Below, piece by piece: positions 6,709 through 13,549 of a stretch of 64,000 bases of DNA. This DNA is from Marinospirillum alkaliphilum DSM 21637 (GTDB lineage: Bacteria > Pseudomonadota > Gammaproteobacteria > Pseudomonadales > Halomonadaceae). The translations under genes and the position numbers were made by a program. Location of the stretch: positions 220,914-284,913 of the forward strand of contig NZ_FPJW01000001.1 in assembly GCF_900119735.1 (NCBI RefSeq), in the 5' to 3' direction. Under the pieces are notes generated by a model. The model saw only the letters and a list, made by a program, of their open reading frames with translations, had not been told where the DNA came from and did not search any database. Position 1 is the stretch's first letter. Each line of letters begins with the position of its first letter.

Positions 6709-7740
6709 ATGAACAATCAAATCTCTGCTGTATTACAGCGCAGCCTGCTGTTGCTGGCGCTGTGTGTGTTTCCGGTCAGTTCACTGCTGGCTCAGTCATC
6801 CGGTGCATCGCTGCCGACATTGAATGTGTACACCTATTCATCCTTCACCAGTGAGTGGGGGCCGGGGCCGCAGTTGAAGGAGGCCTTTGAGTCGCACTGC
6901 AATTGTCGGGTGAATTATATCAGCAGTGATGATGGTGTCAGTCTGTTGAACCGGCTGCGTCTGGAGGGTGCCAATACTCGTGCCGATCTGGTGCTGGGGC
7001 TGGATGATGCGCTGATTGATGAAGCGCGTCAGTTGCGTCTGGTGCAGCCGCATGGGCTGGCGCTGGAGACCCTGGCATTAAAACCGGTGCTGAACTGGCA
7101 GGATCAGGATTTTCTGCCGTTTGATTACGGTTATTTTGCCTTCATTTATGATGCCCAGCGCACGCCTGAGCCGGTGGTATCAATGGCGGCATTGCTGGCC
7201 AGTGATGCACGGGTGATTTATCAGGATCCGCGCACCAGTACACCGGGGCAGGGGCTGCTGATCTGGATCAAGGCGGTGTACGGTGATCAGGCCGCACAGG
7301 CCTGGCGACAGATGCGCCCACGCACCGTGACGGTGACCAAAGGCTGGTCAGAGGCTTACACCCTGTTTCTGGAAGGGGAGGCCGACTATGTGCTGAGTTA
7401 CACCACTTCGCCGGCTTATCACCTGCTGGTGGAAGAAGAAAGCCGCTACCAGGCTGCCCTGTTCAGTGAAGGCCACCCGATGCAGATCGAAGTGGCTGCC
7501 ATCAGCCGTTACAGCCAACAGGCCGATCTGGCGCGGAATTTCCTGCAATTCCTGCTGAGTGAAGAAGCCCAGCAGATCATCCCGGTGACCAACTGGATGC
7601 TGCCGGTGCGTGAGGGTGTGGAGCTGCCCGAGGCTTTTGATCAGTTGATACAGCCGCAAGCCGTGGGTTTTTCACCACAACAGATCCGTCAGCAGCGCCA
7701 GACCTGGATTCGCGAGTGGCGCTCTGCCGTCAGCCAGTGA
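6709..7740 (+). CDS. thiB: Thiamine ABC transporter, periplasmic binding protein
   Basis: 343 residues with a Sec signal peptide (positively charged start, LLLLALCVFPVSSLLA, cleavage before Q about residue 29). LNVYTYSSFTSEWGPGPQLKEAFE is the ThiB opening; TYSSF and the later KGWSEAYTLFLEGEADYVLSYTTSPAYH form the thiamine pocket region. It captures thiamine, TMP and TPP in the periplasm for ThiP/ThiQ. Start set at 6709 rather than the in-frame ATG at 6688, because 6688 overlaps the riboswitch closing stem and 6709 has AAGG about 11 bases upstream. It overlaps thiP by 25 bases. Confidence 0.95.
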   Translation: MNNQISAVLQRSLLLLALCVFPVSSLLAQSSGASLPTLNVYTYSSFTSEWGPGPQLKEAFESHCNCRVNYISSDDGVSLLNRLRLEGANTRADLVLGLDDALIDEARQLRLVQPHGLALETLALKPVLNWQDQDFLPFDYGYFAFIYDAQRTPEPVVSMAALLASDARVIYQDPRTSTPGQGLLIWIKAVYGDQAAQAWRQMRPRTVTVTKGWSEAYTLFLEGEADYVLSYTTSPAYHLLVEEESRYQAALFSEGHPMQIEVAAISRYSQQADLARNFLQFLLSEEAQQIIPVTNWMLPVREGVELPEAFDQLIQPQAVGFSPQQIRQQRQTWIREWRSAVSQ

Positions 7741-9314
7741 AACCTGATCGCGTTTTGTTGTGGCCAGTGTTGCTGCTGTTGTTTGGCAGCAGCGCGCTGG
7801 CGTTGTTGGCGCTGACTGGCTGGCAGCAACCCACCGATCTGCACTTGTGGCAGGACCCCTGGTTCTGGCAGGTGTTGCGTTTCACCTTCTGGCAGGCATT
7901 GCTGAGTGCCCTGTTTTCTGTGGTGCTGGCCTTGCCACTGGCTCGGGTGCTGGCGCTGGATTCAGGTTTACCGGGCAAGGCGGCTTTTCTGCGTTGGTGC
8001 CTGCTGTGTTTTGTGATGCCCAGCCTGATTTTGATCACTGGTCTGGTGGTGATGTTTGGGCATAGTGGTTGGCTGACGCCACTGCTGACAAGGCTGTTTC
8101 ATTCCGGCTGGTCGCTCTATGGCCTGACCGGCATTCTGCTGGCTCATGTGTTTCTGAATCTGCCGCTGGCGGTGCGAGTGCTGAGTGCCCAGTGGAGCAG
8201 CATTCCATCGTCTGCCTGGAAAATGGCAGCCCAGTTGCAACTGACCGGTTTCAGGCGTTTTCTGCTGCTGGAGTGGCCCGCCCTGCGCGGGGTGTTACCG
8301 GCGCTGTCGGGTTTTATTTTCCTTTTGTGTTTCAACAGCTTTGCGGTGGTGTTGGCGTTGGGCGGTGGCCCTGGCGTTTCCACGTTGGAAGTGGCGATTT
8401 ATCAGGCGCTGAAATACCAGTTCAATCCTTCTGAAGCCCTGTTTCTGGCGGGTGTGCAACTGCTGCTGGCCGGTGGTCTGTTCTGGCTGATCAGCCGCTG
8501 GGGCAAGCTGCAATGGCTGGCGGCACCCAGTGGTGAAACGGGTTGGCAACCGAGTCTGCCCGGTGTTGTTCGCTGGCTGGGTCGAGGGTACTACCTGCTG
8601 GTATTGCTGTTTCTGACCCTGCCGACCTTAAGCCTGGCACCGGCTGTGATCAGTCGTGGCTGGGCGCGTCTGCCCTGGTCTCAGCTGGGGCTGGCCAGTG
8701 GCTGGTCACTGATTTTTGCGCTGGCTGCCAGTTTGCTGGCACTGTTGATGGCTTTGCTGCTGGCCTGGGTGGCGGCAGAGCCTGCTCGGCGTGGCTGGTC
8801 AAAACTGGCTGAGCTGGCAGCGCTGCATCATCTGGTGGTGCCGGGTATGGTGCTGAGTGTGGGGCTGTACATCTTTTTCATGGCGCAGATCAACTGGCTG
8901 GACTGGGGCTGGGTGGCGGTGATCTGGTTGAATGCACTGGTGGCGCTGCCTTTTGCCTTTTCCCAGTTGAAACCGGCGGTATTTGTTTATCGCAGCAGTT
9001 ATCAGAAACTGGCTGCCAGCTTGCAACTTGCGCCCTGGCTGCACTGGCAACGGGTGATTTTGCCCAGCCTGCAACCGGCCCTGTTGCGCGTGACCGGTTT
9101 GTGTCTGGTGCTGACGCTGGGTGATTTTGCCATCTTTGGCATCTTCGGACAGGCCGAACACCGCACCCTGCCCTGGCTGATTCACGAACTCGCCGGTGCT
9201 TATCGCTTGGGTGAAGCGGCACTGGCCTCCCTGTGGTTACTGGCACTGGCGTTTACGGGACTGTGGTTGCTGGAAAAAAAGCCCGGCAGGTGCCGGGCGG
9301 AGTGGGGAAGATGA
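7716..9314 (+). CDS. thiP: Thiamine ABC transporter, permease
   Basis: 532 residues, hydrophobic, with about twelve membrane segments and two binding-protein-dependent permease halves; each half carries an EAA-type loop (for example SSAWKMAAQLQLTGFRRFLLLEWPALRG and RSSYQKLAASLQLAPWLHWQRVILPSL). It forms the channel for thiamine with ThiB and ThiQ. The start is a GTG inside thiB (25-base overlap); no ATG fits. Length matches the family. The last residues overlap a strong hairpin facing the other strand. Confidence 0.93.
   Translation: MALCRQPVKPDRVLLWPVLLLLFGSSALALLALTGWQQPTDLHLWQDPWFWQVLRFTFWQALLSALFSVVLALPLARVLALDSGLPGKAAFLRWCLLCFVMPSLILITGLVVMFGHSGWLTPLLTRLFHSGWSLYGLTGILLAHVFLNLPLAVRVLSAQWSSIPSSAWKMAAQLQLTGFRRFLLLEWPALRGVLPALSGFIFLLCFNSFAVVLALGGGPGVSTLEVAIYQALKYQFNPSEALFLAGVQLLLAGGLFWLISRWGKLQWLAAPSGETGWQPSLPGVVRWLGRGYYLLVLLFLTLPTLSLAPAVISRGWARLPWSQLGLASGWSLIFALAASLLALLMALLLAWVAAEPARRGWSKLAELAALHHLVVPGMVLSVGLYIFFMAQINWLDWGWVAVIWLNALVALPFAFSQLKPAVFVYRSSYQKLAASLQLAPWLHWQRVILPSLQPALLRVTGLCLVLTLGDFAIFGIFGQAEHRTLPWLIHELAGAYRLGEAALASLWLLALAFTGLWLLEKKPGRCRAEWGR
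9274..9298 (-). terminator. Terminator-like hairpin facing the minus strand, in the 3' end of thiP
   Basis: Stem GCCCGGCA/TGCCGGGC (9281-9288 with 9291-9298) followed on the minus strand by seven T. The form is that of a strong intrinsic terminator, but no minus-strand gene is visible upstream of it; it may end an antisense or small RNA. Confidence 0.55.
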
Positions 9315-9325
9315 GAGCAAAACAA

Positions 9326-9395
9326 AACACTGAATCAGTCGATCAGGGTGCTGGTTGGTGATGCTGGTGGAATACGGACTGACAGTGTTTTTTTT
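9326..9395 (+). terminator. Terminator-like structure between thiP and thiQ
   Basis: AACACTG (9326-9332) and CAGTC (9336-9340) pair with GACTG (9377-9381) and CAGTGTT (9383-9389), followed by a run of eight T (9388-9395). The stem has 12 pairs with a small internal loop and a 36-base apical region. It would separate thiQ from thiBP unless read through. Confidence 0.55.
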
Positions 9396-9455
9396 GAGTT
9401 CAGGATTCAGTGAGAGTTCCAATGATTGCTGAAATTGCACTAAGCTGGAGTTTTT

Positions 9456-9477
9456 CCTGACCCGCTTTGAAGTCAGG
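9456..9477 (+). promoter_or_regulatory. Hairpin covering the thiQ ribosome-binding site
   Basis: CCTGAC/GTCAGG with a 10-base loop. The AGG at its 3' edge is the only Shine-Dalgarno-like sequence before the thiQ ATG at 9483, so the hairpin would limit thiQ translation. The rest of the 168-base thiP-thiQ gap has no coding potential I can support. Confidence 0.4.
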
Positions 9478-9482
9478 TTGTT

Positions 9483-10136
9483 ATGTGGACTGGAGTTGCC
9501 CTTTTGTCTGAACTGAATACATCGCCCTTGCTGTACGTCAATAATCTGCGGTTGCGGGTGGGTGGCCATGACTGGCATCACCATTTGCAGGTGTTGCCGG
9601 GTGAGCTGGTGGTGGTGATGGGTGCCAGTGGCAGTGGCAAAACCTCTTTGCTGGAAGCCCTGGCTGGTTTTTTGCCCATTCAGTCCGGCAGCATTCTGAT
9701 TGAGGGGCAGGCTATGGAGCAGTTACCACCCGAGCAGCGCCCGATCTCGCTGTTGTTCCAGCAGCAGAATTTTTTTGAGCACCTGCCAGTGATCGAAAAC
9801 CTTCAGCTGGGCTTTCCGAAAGCCAGACCGAATGCTGCTCAATGGCAGGCGGTACTGGATGCCTGTCAGCTGTTGCAGGTGGAGGGTCTGCTGCAACGCC
9901 TGCCTTCGGAACTGTCCGGTGGGCAGAAACAGCGGCTGGCACTGATCCGCACGGTGCTGCGTCCACAGCCGGTGGTGTTGCTGGATGAACCCTTCAGTGC
10001 ACTGGATGATGCCATGCGCCAAACCGCTGGGCAGTGGCTGAAACAGACCATCAAAGTTGCCGGACAGGTGGCCCTGCTGGTCAGTCACCGGCAAGAAGAT
10101 GCCGACACCCTGGCAGATCAGTTGCTGCTGATCTGA
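9483..10136 (+). CDS. thiQ: Thiamine ABC transporter, ATPase
   Basis: 217 residues with Walker A GASGSGKTS (about residue 43), signature LSGGQKQRLALIR, Walker B VVLLDEPFSALDD and the switch histidine in LLVSHRQEDADTLADQLLLI. It powers ThiP. thiQ usually follows thiP with a few bases of overlap; here 168 bases containing hairpins intervene. The first about 12 residues (MWTGVALLSELN) are not typical and the true start could be a later alternative codon near TSPLLYVNNLRL. Confidence 0.93.
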   Translation: MWTGVALLSELNTSPLLYVNNLRLRVGGHDWHHHLQVLPGELVVVMGASGSGKTSLLEALAGFLPIQSGSILIEGQAMEQLPPEQRPISLLFQQQNFFEHLPVIENLQLGFPKARPNAAQWQAVLDACQLLQVEGLLQRLPSELSGGQKQRLALIRTVLRPQPVVLLDEPFSALDDAMRQTAGQWLKQTIKVAGQVALLVSHRQEDADTLADQLLLI

Positions 10137-10236
10137 AGCCAGGGGTCCGGAGCAGGCGACAAGTCACTTTTTACTGTATCATTAGCCCCATTTATTTTGC
10201 CTTATTCAGTCGTTTATCTATTCAAGAGTCTGATCC

Positions 10237-11319
10237 ATGAGCCGTAAATTCAATTTCTGCGCCGGTCCTGCGGCGCTGCCGGAAGCCGTGTTGCAGCGTG
10301 CGCGCGATGAAATCCTTGATTGGCAAGGCCGCGGCCTGTCGGTGATGGAAATGAGCCACCGCAGTGATGAATTTGTCGGCATTGCCGAGCAGGCTGAAGC
10401 GGACCTGCGTGAACTGTTGAAAGTGCCTGCCAACTACAAGGTGCTGTTCATGCAGGGTGGGGCTTCCAGCCAGTTTGCCATGGTGCCGCTGAATCTGGGT
10501 GGCAAGGGTGGCACCGCCAACTACCTCTACAACGGCATCTGGGGCAAGAAGGCCATTGAAGAAGGTCAGCGTTATCTGCCCACGCACATTGCTGCCAGCA
10601 GCGAAGCCACCGGCCTGAGCCGTGTACCCTTTCAGAGTGAAATCCAGTTGAGTGCGGATGCTGCTTACCTGCACTACACCAGCAACGAAACCATCGGTGG
10701 ACTGGAGTTTGATTACATTCCGGACGTTGCAGTGCCGCTGGTCTGTGACATGTCTTCGGACATTCTCAGCACCCCGCTGGATGTCAGCCGGTTCGGGCTG
10801 ATTTATGCCGGTGCTCAGAAGAACATCGGCCCGGCCGGTCTGACGCTGGTGATTGTGCGGGATGACCTGCTGGATCAGGCGCAGGCCCAGATGCCGACCA
10901 TGTTCAGCTACAAGACCTTTGCTGACAATGGCTCGATGTACAACACCCCGCCCACCTATGCCTGGTACCTGTCCGGTCTGGTATTCGACTGGCTGAAAAA
11001 TGAGGTCGGTGGTCTGGACAAGATGGCGGAAATCAACCGCCGTAAAGCGCAGAAGCTCTATGCCACCATTGATGGCAACGATTTTTACAGCAACCCGATT
11101 GAGCCACAACACCGCTCCATCATGAACGTGCCTTTCCGTCTGGCCGATGCCAGCCTGGACAAGCTGTTCCTGCAACAGGCCGAGGCTGCCGGGCTGCTGA
11201 ATCTGGCTGGTCACCGCAGTGTTGGTGGCATGCGGGCCAGCATTTACAATGCCGTGCCGGAAGCGGCGGTGGATGCCTTGATCGAATTCATGACCGACTT
11301 TGCCAGGAATAGAGGCTGA
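10237..11319 (+). CDS. serC: Phosphoserine aminotransferase
   Basis: 360 residues. It transfers an amino group from glutamate to 3-phosphohydroxypyruvate in serine synthesis (and acts in pyridoxal phosphate synthesis). NFCAGPAALPEAVLQ, HRSDEFVGI and MQGGASSQFAMVPLNL are family blocks; the PLP lysine is in YAGAQKNIGPAGLTLVI. First gene of the serC-pheA-hisC-tyrA::aroA supraoperon, six bases before pheA. gyrA, the usual upstream neighbour, is replaced by thiQ. Confidence 0.98.
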   Translation: MSRKFNFCAGPAALPEAVLQRARDEILDWQGRGLSVMEMSHRSDEFVGIAEQAEADLRELLKVPANYKVLFMQGGASSQFAMVPLNLGGKGGTANYLYNGIWGKKAIEEGQRYLPTHIAASSEATGLSRVPFQSEIQLSADAAYLHYTSNETIGGLEFDYIPDVAVPLVCDMSSDILSTPLDVSRFGLIYAGAQKNIGPAGLTLVIVRDDLLDQAQAQMPTMFSYKTFADNGSMYNTPPTYAWYLSGLVFDWLKNEVGGLDKMAEINRRKAQKLYATIDGNDFYSNPIEPQHRSIMNVPFRLADASLDKLFLQQAEAAGLLNLAGHRSVGGMRASIYNAVPEAAVDALIEFMTDFARNRG

Positions 11320-11325
11320 ACCCAG

Positions 11326-12426
11326 ATGAGTCAGGATAAATCACTGCCGGATCTGGCAGCAGTCAGAAAAGAAATTGATGCCATTGATCAGCAGTTGCAA
11401 CTGCTGATCAATCAGCGTGCGGCCTGTGCTCAGAAAGTGGCTCAGGTGAAAATTGCCGAAGAAGGCGAAAATGCCTTCTTTTACCGCCCGGAGCGTGAAG
11501 CCCAGGTGTTGCGTAACATCATGGAGCGCAATCAGGGGCCTCTCTCCAATGAGGAGATTGCCCGACTGTTCCGCGAGATCATGTCGGCTTGTCTGGCGCT
11601 GGAGCGTCCGGTCAAGGTGGCATATCTGGGCCCGGAAGGTACTTTCACTCAGCAGGCCACCATCAAGCATTTTGGTCATTCAGCGGTTTGTGTGCCGATG
11701 GCCGCCATTGATGAAGTGTTCCGTGAAGTGGAAGCCGGCAGTGCCGATTACGGTGTGGTGCCGATTGAAAACTCCACAGAAGGGGTGATCAGCCACACGC
11801 TGGACAGCTTCATGGATTCCGGTCTGAAAATCAGTGGTGAAGTGGTGTTGCGCATTCATCAGCACCTGCTGGTGGGTGAAAACACCCGCCCGGAAAAAAT
11901 CTCCACCATCTACTCCCATGCTTCTTCACTGGCGCAATGCCGCAAGTGGCTGGATGCTCACTATCCCGGTATCGAGCGGGTGCCCATGCCATCCAATGCC
12001 GAAGCAGCGCGCAAGGTGAAGGGTGAGTGGCACTCGGCAGCCATTGCCGGTGATATGGCCGCTGAACTCTACAACCTCAAGCGCCTGGCCGAAAACATTG
12101 AAGATACCCCGGACAATTCCACCCGCTTCCTGATCATCGGTCGTCAGACCGTACCGGCCTCCGGTGATGACAAGACCTCCCTGATGGTGTCGATGCGCAA
12201 CCAGCCGGGTGCCTTGCACCAGATCCTGGAGCCCTTCAATCGCCATAACATCGACATGACCCGCATTGAAAGCCGTCCCAGCCGCTCCGGTGCCTGGAAC
12301 TACGTGTTTTTCATCGACTTTTCCGGGCATGTGGATGATGCACGGGTGCAACCGGTGCTGAAGGAAATCGGTGAACGAGCAGCCGACATGAAGGTGCTGG
12401 GTTCTTATCCCAGAGGTGTTCTCTGA
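11326..12426 (+). CDS. pheA: Bifunctional chorismate mutase / prephenate dehydratase
   Basis: 366 residues. The AroQ-type chorismate mutase domain is at about 8-95 (RKEIDAIDQQLQLLINQRAACAQ); the prephenate dehydratase domain at about 97-275 (YLGPEGTFTQQA, VPIENSTEGVISHTLD, with the catalytic DNSTRFLII); the ACT domain at about 285-362 (SLMVSMRNQPGALHQIL, ESRPSRSGAWNY), whose ESRP motif marks phenylalanine feedback control. It converts chorismate to phenylpyruvate. The 3' end is 19 bases before hisC. Confidence 0.98.
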   Translation: MSQDKSLPDLAAVRKEIDAIDQQLQLLINQRAACAQKVAQVKIAEEGENAFFYRPEREAQVLRNIMERNQGPLSNEEIARLFREIMSACLALERPVKVAYLGPEGTFTQQATIKHFGHSAVCVPMAAIDEVFREVEAGSADYGVVPIENSTEGVISHTLDSFMDSGLKISGEVVLRIHQHLLVGENTRPEKISTIYSHASSLAQCRKWLDAHYPGIERVPMPSNAEAARKVKGEWHSAAIAGDMAAELYNLKRLAENIEDTPDNSTRFLIIGRQTVPASGDDKTSLMVSMRNQPGALHQILEPFNRHNIDMTRIESRPSRSGAWNYVFFIDFSGHVDDARVQPVLKEIGERAADMKVLGSYPRGVL

Positions 12427-12445
12427 TTCATTCGGGAGTGATGTG

Positions 12446-13546
12446 ATGAGCTGTGATTTTTTAAAACTGGCCAATGCCGGTATTCAGGGGTTGATGCCTT
12501 ACCAGCCGGGTAAACCGGTGGAAGAAGTGGCGCGTGAGCTGAATCTTGATCCGGACAGCATTGTGAAGCTTGCCAGCAATGAGAATCCTCATGGGCCGGG
12601 ACAGCAGGCACTGAACGCCATTCAGCGTGAACTGACTGAGCTGGCACGTTACCCGGATGGCAGTGGTTATCGCCTGAAAGCGGCGCTGGCGCAGAAACTG
12701 GGATTAAGCCCTCGCCAGATCACCCTGGGTAACGGCTCCAATGACCTGCTGGATCTGGTCGGTCGTTGCTGGCTGGCACCGGGCCGCAATGCGGTGTACA
12801 GCGAATACGCCTTTGCCGTTTACCCGATTACCACCCAGGCGGCTGGTGCGGCACACAAGGTGGTGCCTGCCAGAGACTGGGGCCATGATTTGAATGCCAT
12901 GGCACAGGCGATAGATGAAAACACCGGGGTGGTGTTCATTGCCAACCCGAACAACCCGACCGGTACCTGGTTGTCGGAAAAGCAGCTGCGTGAATTCATG
13001 GCGCAGGTGCCGGAACAGGTGCTGGTGGTGCTGGATGAAGCCTACTTCGAATATGTCGAGGAAAGTGTTTATCCGGATGGTGTGGCGCTGCTGCAGGATT
13101 ATCCTAACCTGCTGGTCTGCCGTACCTTCTCCAAGGCTTATGGTCTGGCGTCACTGCGGGTGGGTTACAGCCTTTCCTCGGTGGGCATCGCTGAAACCCT
13201 CAACCGGGTGCGTCAGCCGTTCAACGTCAACTCACTGGCACTGGAAGCGGCACTGGCAGCGCTGGGTGATGAAGCGTACCTGCAACAGTCAGTGATCACC
13301 AACAAGGCAGGCATGCTGCAACTGGAAACCGCCTTTCGTGAGCTGGGCCTGAACTACATTCCTTCGGTCGGCAACTTCATCTGTGTGGATGTGGGTGATG
13401 CCGAGGCAGTGAATCAGGCGCTGTTGAAGGAAGGCGTGATTGTGCGCCCGTTGCGTCCTTACCGGATGAACAACCACCTGCGCATCAGCATTGGTCTGCC
13501 GGAAGAGAATCAGCGTTTTATTGATGCCCTGAAGAAGGTGCTCTGA
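12446..13546 (+). CDS. hisC: Histidinol-phosphate aminotransferase
   Basis: 366 residues, class I/II aminotransferase. KLASNENPHGPG, GNGSNDLLDLV, FIANPNNPTGTWLS and the PLP lysine in CRTFSKAYGLASLRVGY are all present. It acts on imidazole-acetol phosphate in histidine synthesis and, in this supraoperon context, can also serve aromatic amino acids. Start at the ATG at 12446, with GGGAG seven bases upstream, rather than at an in-frame upstream codon at 12416 that overlaps pheA. Confidence 0.96.
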   Translation: MSCDFLKLANAGIQGLMPYQPGKPVEEVARELNLDPDSIVKLASNENPHGPGQQALNAIQRELTELARYPDGSGYRLKAALAQKLGLSPRQITLGNGSNDLLDLVGRCWLAPGRNAVYSEYAFAVYPITTQAAGAAHKVVPARDWGHDLNAMAQAIDENTGVVFIANPNNPTGTWLSEKQLREFMAQVPEQVLVVLDEAYFEYVEESVYPDGVALLQDYPNLLVCRTFSKAYGLASLRVGYSLSSVGIAETLNRVRQPFNVNSLALEAALAALGDEAYLQQSVITNKAGMLQLETAFRELGLNYIPSVGNFICVDVGDAEAVNQALLKEGVIVRPLRPYRMNNHLRISIGLPEENQRFIDALKKVL

Positions 13547-13549
13547 TTC

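Noticed and set aside
9237-9584. Minus-strand open frame across the thiP-thiQ gap
   Set aside because: It overlaps the ends of both real genes and the hairpins; composition and lack of a start site argue against a protein.
10222-11214. Open frame antisense to serC (330 codons)
   Set aside because: Shadow of a well-supported gene, no recognisable domain.
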